Assembly: GCF_048282545.1 (NCBI RefSeq) | Contig: NZ_CP182485.1 | Location: forward strand, 2,046,001-2,110,000 | DNA from: Opacimonas immobilis | GTDB taxonomy: Bacteria > Pseudomonadota > Gammaproteobacteria > Enterobacterales > Alteromonadaceae | DNA length: 64,000 nt | Direction: 5' to 3' | In this document: positions 42,770-51,471 of the stretch, piece after piece | Layout of the letters: every line of letters begins with the position of its first letter | Position numbering within the stretch: the first letter of the stretch is position 1 | Program-made: the position numbers and the translations under genes | Notes under the pieces: model-generated | Told to the model about the DNA's origin: nothing | Seen by the model: the letters and a program-made list of their open reading frames with translations, nothing else | Database searches by the model: none

Positions 42770-43651
42770 CTAACGACGACGCATGGATTGTGATGTGCGT
42801 TTGTGCGCTTTTTTCCGTACTTCTTTGTGCTTCTTGACTGAACGTCGCATTTGCGCAAGCTTTTTATGATCCAGTTCGCTGTCGTGAATACCTAATACCG
42901 TCTGTTGCTCATTGGGCAGTTGTACGCTTTTGCGCAAGGCATTCACCACATCCAGTTCAGCTTCAACCCAAGCCCCTTGTGGCAGACGTTTTGGCAGTTC
43001 GACAGGGCCGTATTGCAACCGGATCAAGCGAGACACCTGCACTTCTTGAGATTCCCACAAACGACGCACTTCACGGTTACGCCCTTCTGCAAGCGTGACA
43101 TCAAACCATTGGTTGATGCTGTCTTCTGCAGCCACTCGTAAACGCACATCATCAAATTTGGCTAGGCCATCTTCAAGTTCGACCCCTTTGGTCATGTTCG
43201 TGATCATCGCTTGGCTTACCGCACCAAAGACTCGCACAGCATAGTGGCGTTGTACCTGATGTTTGGGATGCATCAAACGGTTAGCAAGTTCCCCATCATT
43301 AGTAAACAACAACAAGCCACTGGTATTCAAGTCCAAACGTCCTACAGCAATCCAACGGCCATTGCGCAACGGAGGCAATCGGTCAAAGACGGTATCACGG
43401 CCTTCTGGATCAGAATTAGTACAGATCTCGCCTTCAGGTTTGTTATACATCAGGACGCGACAGACAAAGTCGTCTTTGTCGTATTTGACTAAGTTACCAT
43501 CGACTCGAATTTGTTCGCCAACCTCTGCTCGGTCACCTAATGTTGCCACTTTACCATTAATAGATACACGACCAGCTTGGATCCAGCGTTCCATTTCACG
43601 ACGAGAGCCAACGCCAGCGTTAGCAAGAATTTTTTGGAGTTTTTCAGACAT
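42770..43651 (-). CDS. rluB: 23S rRNA pseudouridine-2605 synthase
   Basis: An RsuA/RluB-family pseudouridine synthase that modifies U2605 of 23S rRNA in E. coli. The 293 residues include an N-terminal S4 RNA-binding domain (MSEKLQKILANAGVGSRREM), the catalytic Asp in VGRLDLNTSGLLLFTND, and the ending motif GRNREVRRLWESQ. The C-terminal tail is strongly basic (KKHKEVRKKAHKR). It begins 1 base after the scpB stop, as part of rnm-yciO-scpA-scpB-rluB. Confidence 0.95.
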   Translation of the reverse strand: MSEKLQKILANAGVGSRREMERWIQAGRVSINGKVATLGDRAEVGEQIRVDGNLVKYDKDDFVCRVLMYNKPEGEICTNSDPEGRDTVFDRLPPLRNGRWIAVGRLDLNTSGLLLFTNDGELANRLMHPKHQVQRHYAVRVFGAVSQAMITNMTKGVELEDGLAKFDDVRLRVAAEDSINQWFDVTLAEGRNREVRRLWESQEVQVSRLIRLQYGPVELPKRLPQGAWVEAELDVVNALRKSVQLPNEQQTVLGIHDSELDHKKLAQMRRSVKKHKEVRKKAHKRTSQSMRRR

Positions 43652-43652
43652 G

Positions 43653-44312
43653 TTAGTGCAGTTGCTCAGAGGTTGATGGTGATTCAGGATCGATTATATC
43701 AGATTGCACGCTTTCAGGTGAGTTTTGTATGCTTTGAATCTGATTTTGTGTCTCTGCGGTCAATCCTTGCGCGTCCTCTAAGGCCGCTACAAAGGTATCC
43801 ACATCTGGCAGTTCCGATAATGATTGCATCCCAAAATAATCCAAAAAACCTTTGGTCGTTGCGTATAACGCTGGGCGCCCGGGGACTTCTTTGTGTCCCA
43901 CAACGCATACCCAGTCTCGCTCTTGCAAAGTTTTCATAATATGACTGCTGACCGTAACGCCACGCACTTGTTCAATCTCACCTCGAGTAATTGGCTGTCG
44001 ATAAGCAATCAAAGCTAACGTTTCGAGTAATGCCCGAGAATATTTCGGCGCCGTTTCTTGCCATAATCGCCCTAACCATTGCGATAAACTATCTTGTGAC
44101 ACAAAGCGCAAACCTGACGCCGTTTCCTGTAACACAATACCCCGAGGTGCATAATCTAAAATCAACTCATTAATGACCTTGTTGAGTGCTTGGCTAGAAA
44201 CAGAAAAATCCAACAATACAGTGGACTTAAGACGGTCGCGGCTGATTGGCTGTTCAGATACAAAAATTGCTGCTTCAATCAATTGTTTGAGTTGCTCATG
44301 AGATATTTTCAT
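43653..44312 (-). CDS. scpB: Chromosome segregation/condensation protein ScpB
   Basis: A 219-residue winged-helix protein that joins ScpA and an SMC ATPase in the condensin-like complex. The core is KQLIEAAIFVSEQPISRDRL, SRALLETLALIAYRQPITRGEIEQVRG and ERDWVCVVGHKEVPGRPALY, the family signature. The C-terminal 50 residues are a Ser/Gln/Glu-rich tail. It starts 3 bases after scpA. E. coli uses MukBEF instead of Smc-ScpAB, so finding scpAB separates this lineage from the enterics. Confidence 0.95.
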   Translation of the reverse strand: MKISHEQLKQLIEAAIFVSEQPISRDRLKSTVLLDFSVSSQALNKVINELILDYAPRGIVLQETASGLRFVSQDSLSQWLGRLWQETAPKYSRALLETLALIAYRQPITRGEIEQVRGVTVSSHIMKTLQERDWVCVVGHKEVPGRPALYATTKGFLDYFGMQSLSELPDVDTFVAALEDAQGLTAETQNQIQSIQNSPESVQSDIIDPESPSTSEQLH

Positions 44313-44315
44313 ACC

Positions 44316-45167
44316 CTACTCATCCTCTACTGCCAGTTGTGCTTTTAACCTAACATTGACGACACCTAAGGGATCGGCCTGCATGCATTCAAGCAATCCC
44401 TCTTTGGTTAATTCTAATATCGCCAAGAAGCTCACGACACACCCCGCTTTGCCCTCTTGTGCCGAAAACAAATCGGTTAATGCCATAAACGTATCGTGTT
44501 TCAGGGTCTGTAAAATCTGACTCATTCGTTCACGGGTTGAAAGTTGTTCACGCTCAATCTGATGATGCGCAAACGCCTCAGCACGTTGCATAGCCTCGGC
44601 AAACGCTAAGACAATATCGGCCATCGCGACATGCGGATGGATTTTTTCAGGGGCAATATTTTCAGCTGGGGAAGCGTTTGCGACAAATCTGTCGCGTCCC
44701 ATTCTTGGTAATGCATCCAATTCTTGCGAGGCGTGTTTAATGATTTCATATTCTTTGAGGCGTCTGATGAGTTCAGTGCGCGGATCGATTTCATCTTCCT
44801 CAGCAGCTGGCGGTTTGGGCAAAAGTAGACGCGATTTGATTTCAGCCAAAATCGCCGCCATCAACATGTATTCGGCTGCAAGCTCAAGCTTAACTTCCTG
44901 CATAAGCTCGACGTATTCCATATATTGTTTCGTGATTTCTAATATGGGTAAATCAACGATGTCGATTTTTTGTTTGCGGATGAGATACAGCAACAGGTCA
45001 AGCGGGCCCTCGAAGGTTTCCAGGATCACTTCTAAGGCATCGGGTGGAATGAACAAATCTTCTGGCTTTTCCACCAAAGCTTCACCGTGTACGAACGCCA
45101 ACGGCAAAGGCTGTTGAATCATCGTTTTCTCAGCTGGATTTGCTTGTGGTTTTTCCGAATCGCTCAC
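44316..45167 (-). CDS. scpA: Chromosome segregation/condensation protein ScpA
   Basis: The kleisin subunit of Smc-ScpAB. The 283-residue protein contains FEGPLDLLLYLIRKQKIDIVDLPI, ITKQYMEYVELM and LAAEYMLMAAILAEIKSRLLLP, the conserved N-terminal domain that binds Smc, and a C-terminal winged helix. The start is taken as GTG at 45167 (SDSEKPQ next), because longer in-frame starts would run into yciO and have no likeness to the family. No strong Shine-Dalgarno is seen, so the exact start is moderately sure. The gap to yciO is only 4 bases. Confidence 0.92.
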   Translation of the reverse strand: MSDSEKPQANPAEKTMIQQPLPLAFVHGEALVEKPEDLFIPPDALEVILETFEGPLDLLLYLIRKQKIDIVDLPILEITKQYMEYVELMQEVKLELAAEYMLMAAILAEIKSRLLLPKPPAAEEDEIDPRTELIRRLKEYEIIKHASQELDALPRMGRDRFVANASPAENIAPEKIHPHVAMADIVLAFAEAMQRAEAFAHHQIEREQLSTRERMSQILQTLKHDTFMALTDLFSAQEGKAGCVVSFLAILELTKEGLLECMQADPLGVVNVRLKAQLAVEDE

Positions 45168-45171
45168 TCGT

Positions 45172-45791
45172 CTACTCAAACACACTAACATCGCCACTGC
45201 CGTGACGAATAACGTTGATTTCTCCTTCCGATAAATCCAGCACTGAAGTCGGTTGCTCTCCAATGTAACCGCCATGGATAATCAGACCAACCAGTTTTTC
45301 AAGTCGGTCACGGATCGCGTCTGGATCCGATTCTGCCATATCTTCACCTGGCAAAATCAGGGTAGTGCTCATTAGTGGTTCACCCAACTCCTCCAATATC
45401 GCCAAGGCAATTGGATTATCCGGCACGCGAATCCCGATGGTTTTACGCTTGGGATTTTGTAACCGCTTAGGTACCTCTTTGGTCGCTTTAAAAATAAATG
45501 TATAGGGCCTGGGGTATTGTTCTTGAGGAGTCGGAACGAAACATTATCGACTCGTGCGTATTCGGATAATTCAGACATATCACGACACATCAACGTGAAA
45601 TTGTGTTCTTTAGACAAATCCCGAATGCGACAAATTTGCTCTAAAGCTGCTTTATTGTCCATTTGGCAGCCGATGGAATAACCTGAATCGGTTGGATACA
45701 CAATGACCTGTCCCGCCTTAATGATCTCAACCGTTTGTTTGATCAAACGCGGTTGGGGATTATCAGGATGAATATAAAAAAACTGACTCAT
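45172..45791 (-). pseudogene. yciO: YciO (Sua5/YrdC-family) gene with a single frameshift
   Basis: Translation from ATG 45791 (AGGAACGCATC before it) gives MSQFFYIHPDNPQPRLIKQ through FRLLKNNTPG, close to E. coli YciO. The frame then leaves the family. After position 45505 one base is missing in a GGCCCTATAC context on the minus strand, and the next frame resumes YTFIFKATKEVPKRL and IGIRVPDNPIALAILEELGEP to the stop at 45172. Restoring one base gives 206 codons, the E. coli length. YciO is related to the threonylcarbamoyl-AMP synthase TsaC. The intact reading on both sides means the change is recent or a sequencing error in a C run. The start overlaps the rnm stop (ATGA). Confidence 0.85.
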
Positions 45792-46636
45792 GATGCGTTC
45801 CTGCATTCTGGCCAATCTGCCCATACGGTGGGCAAATCGGCATCAATATCGAGCTTGCGCCCGAGCTCGCTCCAAGGACTTGGAGCATGAAAGTCCGAGC
45901 CCACTGCAGCAAGCAGTTGATATTCCCGAGCCAGACTGAATAAAAGTTGTTTTTTGGTCGGTGGCATATTGGGATGGGTAACTTCCATTCCTTGCCCGTT
46001 GGCGTGTTTAAAATCACTTAACAAACGTCTGAGCCATTTGGTTTTCATGTCATAATGACCAGGGTGTGCCAACACCGCTACTCCACCAGCATCGCGGATC
46101 CATTCAATGGCCTGTGTCATACTTGGCCATGGCGCATTGACATACGCCTTTTTGTCTTTGCCTAAATATTGTGAAAAAGCACTTTGCCAACTGCTCACTT
46201 CCCCACGATCTAATAATACTTGGGCCAAATGTGCGCGAGTAATTTGACCATTACCCACTCGTTGCATAGCATCGTCAAACACACCATTAATACCGATTTT
46301 GGCCAGCTTGTCGCACATTTTTTGAGCGCGAGCTAATCGTATACTGGCCTGTTCGGCCAACCGTGCGCCTAAAGTCTCATCTTGACAATCAATGTGCAAC
46401 CCCAGGATATGGATTTCAAAACCGTGCCATTTGGTAGAAATTTCAACACCACTGATTATATGCAAAGGTCGTTTTTGTAACGCTTGATATTCTCGCGCTT
46501 CGGCTACCCCTTGTACGGTATCGTGGTCAGTAATGGCCAACACATCGATTTGTTGATTATGCGCACGCATAACGAGTTCCGCTGGCGATAATTTGCCATC
46601 CGAATAGTGTGTATGCGTGTGTAAATCTATTTTCAT
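45788..46636 (-). CDS. rnm: PHP-domain 5'-3' exoribonuclease (RNase AM, YciV/TrpH)
   Basis: A 282-residue PHP-domain phosphoesterase. In E. coli this enzyme trims 5' ends of 5S, 16S and 23S rRNA and hydrolyses 3',5'-bisphosphonucleotides. Metal-binding motifs are DLHTHTHYSDG at the N-terminus, ITDHD (about residue 37), GVEIST and FEIHILGL, AVLAHPGHYD, and GSDFHAP near the C-terminus. The start is ambiguous between ATG 46636 and one 3 codons upstream at 46645; neither has a clear ribosome site. It is divergent from the trp operon, the E. coli arrangement. Confidence 0.92.
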   Translation of the reverse strand: MKIDLHTHTHYSDGKLSPAELVMRAHNQQIDVLAITDHDTVQGVAEAREYQALQKRPLHIISGVEISTKWHGFEIHILGLHIDCQDETLGARLAEQASIRLARAQKMCDKLAKIGINGVFDDAMQRVGNGQITRAHLAQVLLDRGEVSSWQSAFSQYLGKDKKAYVNAPWPSMTQAIEWIRDAGGVAVLAHPGHYDMKTKWLRRLLSDFKHANGQGMEVTHPNMPPTKKQLLFSLAREYQLLAAVGSDFHAPSPWSELGRKLDIDADLPTVWADWPECRNAS

Positions 46637-46647
46637 CAAATACATAG

Positions 46648-46675
46648 TTGCAATTGTATTAATAATGGTTAGTAT
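46648..46675 (+). promoter_or_regulatory. Candidate trp promoter
   Basis: TTGCAA (46648-46653) and TAGTAT (46670-46675) are 16 bases apart, about 55 bases upstream of the leader peptide. It overlaps the start of the divergent rnm gene region. No TrpR operator like the E. coli palindrome was found, so regulation may rest on attenuation. Confidence 0.4.
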
Positions 46676-46730
46676 ATATCACACAACTGAACAAACCAAT
46701 GTTCTAATAAGGTTCCATAAGGTATTACCC

Positions 46731-46778
46731 ATGCTTACAACGCACATTGCAAATATTTGGTGGTGGCAGTCTCTCTAG
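46731..46778 (+). CDS. trpL: trp operon leader peptide
   Basis: A 15-residue peptide, MLTTHIANIWWWQSL, with three consecutive Trp codons near its end, followed by TAG. ATAAGG lies 7 or so bases before the ATG. The Trp run is the sensor of charged tRNA-Trp: stalling there lets the downstream RNA adopt the antiterminator. The attenuator hairpin begins 29 bases after the stop. Confidence 0.93.
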   Translation: MLTTHIANIWWWQSL

Positions 46779-46806
46779 GGCTGTGCTTTGTGTGTGTGTA
46801 AGAATA

Positions 46807-46833
46807 AGCCCGTCATATGTAACGGGCTTTTTT
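46807..46833 (+). terminator. trp attenuator
   Basis: AGCCCGT (46807-46813) pairs with ACGGGCT (46822-46828), an 8-base loop between them, followed by six T residues. A GGGCT at 46778-46782, directly after the leader stop, can pair with AGCCC of the first arm to form the alternative antiterminator. TrpE starts 24 bases downstream. This is the standard ribosome-mediated attenuation layout. Confidence 0.93.
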
Positions 46834-46856
46834 ATTGGATTAAGGAAAATAACAAC

Positions 46857-48443
46857 GTGACTGGCGAAAATCATTCATTGTTCCCAAATAAAGGCGTTCA
46901 ATCCCGACGCTTTGCAGTTCCCTATTGCGACGATCCACTCGCGCAATACTATGCAATGTGTCACGACCAACAAAATACCATGTTGCTCGAATCAGCTGAA
47001 ATTGACAGCAAAGACAATCTAAAAAGCATTATGCTCCTGAACGCCTGTGTGCGAATAGAATGTGTGGCTAATCAAGTTACGCTCACGGCACTCAATGCCA
47101 ATGGACGCGCAGCTTTGCAGTTACTCAGCGAAAGCTTGTCAGATTACATCAGTGCACAAACCGACCATGTGATGCAATGTACTTTTCCAGCCATTGATCC
47201 CAACTTAGATGAAGAAACTCGTCTGCAAGCGGATAATGTATTCACGGTATTACGCGATGTTGTGACCAAGATCCCACATGAAGATGAGTTTGGGATCTTT
47301 TTAGGTGGCTGCTTTGCGTATGATTTGTTTGCAGTTGCAGAGTCACTGCCGGAAGTGCCCACTGGCAAAAACACCTGTCCGGATTTTGTGTTTTACCTTG
47401 CAGATACGTTGGCACTGATTGATCACAAAACAAAAGAGAACCACATAATCCTAAATCAATTCTGTGCCAGCAAGCATGTCAGTGAACAACTGGCTCAAGC
47501 ACAAACACAACTAGCCAATGCGTTTGCCCAAATCCCAAGCTCTTTGGATAAACAGATCACTCATCCTAATTTAACACTTAGCCCTGATGATGTGTTAACT
47601 GACAGGGACGATGCAACGTTTTGCCAAGATGTTCTCGGGTTAAAAGAACACATATTGGCGGGGGATATTTTTCAAGTCGTGCCCTCTCGCACCTTTTCAT
47701 TGCCCTGCCCCGAGCCGATTTTGGCTTATGCCAAATTAAAAGTGCTCAATCCAAGTCCATATATGTTTTATATGCACGACAAAGATTTTAGCCTGTTTGG
47801 CGCTTCTCCTGAATCTGCTCTCAAATATACGGCCAAGACCAATCAAATTGAAATTTATCCCATTGCAGGCACACGTCCTCGAGGCAAACGTGCCGATGGT
47901 TCGATTGACTTTGATTTGGATGGGCGGATAGAGCTGGATCTGCGCGAAGATCTTAAGGAAAAATCCGAGCACATCATGCTGGTTGATCTGGCACGCAATG
48001 ACGTCGCGCGAGTCTCTATACCAGGTACCCGACACGTAAAAGAGTTACTCAAAGTTGACCGCTATTCACATGTGATGCATTTGGTTTCTCGCGTTGTGGG
48101 TCAGCTTGCCCCACATCTGGATGCATTACACGCTTATCAGGCCTGTATGAATATGGGGACACTCGTTGGTGCCCCAAAAGTCTCTGCTGCTCGCTTAATT
48201 AGACAAGTCGAAAATCAACGTCGTGGCAGTTATGGTGGTGCCGTTGGCTATCTCGATGGGCAAGGTAATATGGATACCTGCATCGTGATCCGTTCGGCCT
48301 TTGTCCAGCATGGTACTGCGCATATTCAAGCGGGTGCGGGGGTAGTGTATGACTCTGTACCACAAGCTGAAGCGGATGAAACACGCGCCAAAGCACAGGC
48401 CGTGATACGCGCCATTATTGCTTCGCAAGGAGAATCGATATGA
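46857..48443 (+). CDS. trpE: Anthranilate synthase component I
   Basis: TrpE converts chorismate to anthranilate with ammonia from TrpG. The 528-residue protein starts at GTG 46857, with AAGGAA 9 bases before it. The frame continues 23 codons upstream through the attenuator and that part is rejected. The feedback-site motif LLLESAEIDSKDN is present (residues about 42-54), and the catalytic half has GDIFQVVPSRTFSLP, PSPYMFYMHD, IAGTRPRGKRADG, EHIMLVDLARNDVARV and GAVGYLDGQGNMD. Its last codons overlap the trpG start (ATGA). It is the first gene of trpEGD(CF)BA. Confidence 0.97.
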   Translation: MTGENHSLFPNKGVQSRRFAVPYCDDPLAQYYAMCHDQQNTMLLESAEIDSKDNLKSIMLLNACVRIECVANQVTLTALNANGRAALQLLSESLSDYISAQTDHVMQCTFPAIDPNLDEETRLQADNVFTVLRDVVTKIPHEDEFGIFLGGCFAYDLFAVAESLPEVPTGKNTCPDFVFYLADTLALIDHKTKENHIILNQFCASKHVSEQLAQAQTQLANAFAQIPSSLDKQITHPNLTLSPDDVLTDRDDATFCQDVLGLKEHILAGDIFQVVPSRTFSLPCPEPILAYAKLKVLNPSPYMFYMHDKDFSLFGASPESALKYTAKTNQIEIYPIAGTRPRGKRADGSIDFDLDGRIELDLREDLKEKSEHIMLVDLARNDVARVSIPGTRHVKELLKVDRYSHVMHLVSRVVGQLAPHLDALHAYQACMNMGTLVGAPKVSAARLIRQVENQRRGSYGGAVGYLDGQGNMDTCIVIRSAFVQHGTAHIQAGAGVVYDSVPQAEADETRAKAQAVIRAIIASQGESI

Positions 48444-49051
48444 ACCATTTAAACGTTGTCATGCTCGATAACATCGATTCATTTACCTATAACTTGGTCG
48501 ACGAATTGCGGACCTTAGATGTCAATATGCGCGTGTATCGCAATACGGTGGATGTCACAGTCATTGTTAATGCGATTGACGAGCTGGCGAAACAAGGCCC
48601 AACGTTATTGTTGTTGTCCCCGGGACCAGGAGCGCCCCACGAAGCAGGGTGTATGCCTGAGTTAATCCAACGCATGGCCGGTTATGTTCCGATTTTAGGA
48701 ATTTGTTTAGGACATCAAGCTATCGTTGAATTTTGTGGTGGAACAGTGGTGCGAGCCGAAGCTGTGGTGCATGGCAAAGCCTCACTGTTAACTCATTGTG
48801 GCGACAAGATGTTTGCCAATATGCCCCAGCCCATGTCCATTGCTCGATATCATTCATTAGCCGCAGGGCTTATCCCAGAAAATCTTGAAGTGTTGGGACA
48901 CGTAAACGATATCCCCATGGTCGTGTTTGAACCAAAACGCAAAATGTTAGGTATGCAATTTCACCCTGAATCGATTTTGACCCATAGCGGCAGTCAGTTA
49001 CTGCGCGACAGTATTGATTACCTACTCGGCACAAATGGAACCCAAGATTAA
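48440..49051 (+). CDS. trpG: Anthranilate synthase component II (glutamine amidotransferase)
   Basis: A 203-residue class I glutamine amidotransferase that supplies ammonia to TrpE. The catalytic Cys is in ILGICLGHQAIVEF, with SPGPGAP upstream and the His/Glu pair in GMQFHPESIL. DNIDSFTYNLVDEL is the N-terminal signature. It is separate from trpD, unlike the fused TrpGD of E. coli. It could in principle also serve PabB, but position in the trp operon assigns it to tryptophan. It overlaps trpE by 4 bases. Confidence 0.96.
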   Translation: MNHLNVVMLDNIDSFTYNLVDELRTLDVNMRVYRNTVDVTVIVNAIDELAKQGPTLLLLSPGPGAPHEAGCMPELIQRMAGYVPILGICLGHQAIVEFCGGTVVRAEAVVHGKASLLTHCGDKMFANMPQPMSIARYHSLAAGLIPENLEVLGHVNDIPMVVFEPKRKMLGMQFHPESILTHSGSQLLRDSIDYLLGTNGTQD

Positions 49052-49062
49052 GGAAGCGATTT

Positions 49063-50076
49063 ATGTTAGATATTCTAGAAAGTTTATACGCCCAAAATGA
49101 CTTATCACAAGCACAAAGCGAAGAGATATTTAGTCAAGTCATGCAAGGAAAAGTCAGCGAAATTAGCTTAACCGCGTTATTGACCGCCTTAAAAATCAAA
49201 GGTGAAACGCCTGAAGAAATCGCCGGTGCCGCCCAAGCTATGGTGACCAATGCTACTGCATTTCCAAGACCAAACATCCCATTTGCGGACATTGTCGGCA
49301 CCGGAGGTGATGGCCATAACACCATTAATATTTCCAGTGCTGCTGCCGTGGTGGCCGCATCATGTGGCGTTGCCGTCGCTAAGCACGGTAATCGCAGTGT
49401 TTCCAGTCAGTCCGGTTCAGCTGACTTATTTAACGCGTTTGGCTATAACTTGATGCACACGCCAGAGCAAGCTAGAGCCACCATGGATGCAAGTAATTTG
49501 TGTTTCCTGTTTGCTCCGGTTTATCACGCTGGGGTAAAGCATGCCATGCCGGTTCGCACCGAACTCAAAACGCGCACCATATTTAATGTTCTGGGTCCAC
49601 TCGCTAACCCTGCTCGACCGACTCATTCAGTCATGGGTGTTTATACACCAGAGTTACTGATTCCTTATGCTCATACCTTGCAACTTCTCGGTCACGAGCG
49701 TGTTCTAGTTGTGCATGGTAGTGGCTTAGACGAATTTGCATTACATGGTGAAACACAAGTAGTTGAAATTGATGGTGATTCACTTACAGAATACGTTGTC
49801 ACTCCAGACGACTTTGGCTTAGAAAGTGCGCCATTAGAAGCCATCGTTGGGGGAACACCGGAACAAAACAAAGCGGCCATTGAAGCCGTATTCAAAGGTG
49901 AAGGTGAGCCAGCGCATACCCATGCCATTGCCATGAATGCCGGTGCTTTACTTTATCTATGCGGCCAAGCTAATACTTTTGCTGATGGGGCTCAACTTGC
50001 TTTATCTTCCATTGCACAAGGCAACCCTCTGCAAACTATCCAAAGAGCTGCCCAACTGAGTCAGGAAACCAATTAA
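49063..50076 (+). CDS. trpD: Anthranilate phosphoribosyltransferase
   Basis: Transfers phosphoribose from PRPP to anthranilate. The 337 residues include the PRPP-binding GTGGDGHNTINISS (about residues 80-93), VAKHGNRSVSSQSGSADL, the FAPVYHAGVKHAMPVR segment and NVLGPLANPARP, all family hallmarks. It begins 11 bases after trpG with AAGGAAGCGATTT before the ATG, and ends 1 base before trpCF. Confidence 0.97.
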   Translation: MLDILESLYAQNDLSQAQSEEIFSQVMQGKVSEISLTALLTALKIKGETPEEIAGAAQAMVTNATAFPRPNIPFADIVGTGGDGHNTINISSAAAVVAASCGVAVAKHGNRSVSSQSGSADLFNAFGYNLMHTPEQARATMDASNLCFLFAPVYHAGVKHAMPVRTELKTRTIFNVLGPLANPARPTHSVMGVYTPELLIPYAHTLQLLGHERVLVVHGSGLDEFALHGETQVVEIDGDSLTEYVVTPDDFGLESAPLEAIVGGTPEQNKAAIEAVFKGEGEPAHTHAIAMNAGALLYLCGQANTFADGAQLALSSIAQGNPLQTIQRAAQLSQETN

Positions 50077-50077
50077 C

Positions 50078-51457
50078 ATGGCCAATGTTTTAGAAAAAAT
50101 CGTTATCGATAAGCGCGAAGAGCTCATTACTAGAGAAGCTGAGTTACCCTTGGCTACCTTTAAAGACAGCTTAGTGCCATCACAAAAAAGCTTATATCAA
50201 GCCCTGAGCCAAGCAAACGCTGGCTATATTTTTGAATGCAAAAAAGCATCGCCCTCAAAAGGTCTCATCCGTCCGGTGTTTGATTTGGACGAGATTTTGG
50301 CAGCTTATACCACTGAAGCCGCGGCTCTTTCAGTATTAACCGATGAAAAATATTTCCAAGGCACTTACGAATACTTGCGCTACGTCACTGATAGAGTCGA
50401 CATTCCGGTGCTCAACAAGGACTTTTTTGTCAACACGTATCAAGTTTACCTTGCCAGACATTACAATGCAGATGCGATTTTATTGATGTTATCCGTACTG
50501 TCTGATGAAGAATATCGCGAACTGCACGAGGTTGCAGACACTTTATCACTTGATGTATTAACCGAAGTATCCAATACCGAAGAAGCCCATCGTGCGGTGT
50601 CCTTAGGTGCCAAGATCATCGGTATCAACAATCGCAATTTGCGTGACTTATCGACTGATTTAGCCGCGACAGAACACCTTGTGCCACTGTTGCGAGAACT
50701 CGGCCATCAGGGCGTATTAATTTCTGAGTCGGGTATTTACACACGTCAAGACGTAGCCCGTTTGGCTCCGTTAGTCGATGGCTTTCTTGTAGGTTCATCG
50801 TTAATGGCTCAAGAAAACTTATTACAAGCTGTGCAAAAGTTGGTTTATGGTGCGGTCAAAGTGTGTGGCATTACACAACTTGAACAAGCAAAAGTCATAT
50901 TAGACACACCGGTTTCGTATTTGGGACTGATATTTGCGCCACAATCTAAGCGCTGTGTCTCTTTTGAGCAGGCTTTACAAATCACTTCACAGGCACCCGG
51001 ACGATATGTCGGTGTGTTTGTGGATGCATCAATAGATGATGTGGTTAACATTGCCCAACATTGTGGACTGTTTGCGGTTCAGTTACACGGCAACGAAGAC
51101 GATGAGTATGTTCTAAGTTTACGCGATGCCTTACCTAATACGTGTCAAATCTGGCGTGCGGTTGGCGTAACCGATACAATACCCACTTTGCCAAATCATT
51201 GTGATCGTATTTTATTGGATTGCAAGGTGGGTGAGCAAAGTGGTGGCACCGGCCAGGTATTTGATTGGTCATTATTAGATGGTCTGCAAACAAATACGCC
51301 AATTGCATTGGCTGGCGGATTAACTCCTGACAATATTCAACTGGCCATCCAAACAAAAGCAGACCTCTTGGATCTGAATTCTGGTGTAGAATCCGCACCA
51401 GGTATAAAAGACATTGATACAATTAATCGTGTATTTGAATTACTGCGTCAATACTAA
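50078..51457 (+). CDS. trpCF: Indole-3-glycerol phosphate synthase / phosphoribosylanthranilate isomerase fusion
   Basis: A bifunctional 459-residue enzyme of two beta/alpha barrels. The N-terminal TrpC half (to about residue 257) has IFECKKASPSKGLIRP, LSVLTDEKYFQGTYEYL, LNKDFFVNTYQVYLARHY and GINNRNLRDL. The TrpF half (from about residue 260) begins VKVCGITQLEQAKV, with the catalytic Cys there, and contains YLGLIFAPQSKR, VQLHGNEDD and the phosphate loops ALAGGLTPDN and LDLNSGVE. The order TrpC-TrpF in one chain is as in E. coli. Confidence 0.97.
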   Translation: MANVLEKIVIDKREELITREAELPLATFKDSLVPSQKSLYQALSQANAGYIFECKKASPSKGLIRPVFDLDEILAAYTTEAAALSVLTDEKYFQGTYEYLRYVTDRVDIPVLNKDFFVNTYQVYLARHYNADAILLMLSVLSDEEYRELHEVADTLSLDVLTEVSNTEEAHRAVSLGAKIIGINNRNLRDLSTDLAATEHLVPLLRELGHQGVLISESGIYTRQDVARLAPLVDGFLVGSSLMAQENLLQAVQKLVYGAVKVCGITQLEQAKVILDTPVSYLGLIFAPQSKRCVSFEQALQITSQAPGRYVGVFVDASIDDVVNIAQHCGLFAVQLHGNEDDEYVLSLRDALPNTCQIWRAVGVTDTIPTLPNHCDRILLDCKVGEQSGGTGQVFDWSLLDGLQTNTPIALAGGLTPDNIQLAIQTKADLLDLNSGVESAPGIKDIDTINRVFELLRQY

Positions 51458-51471
51458 ATGAGTAAAAAATC

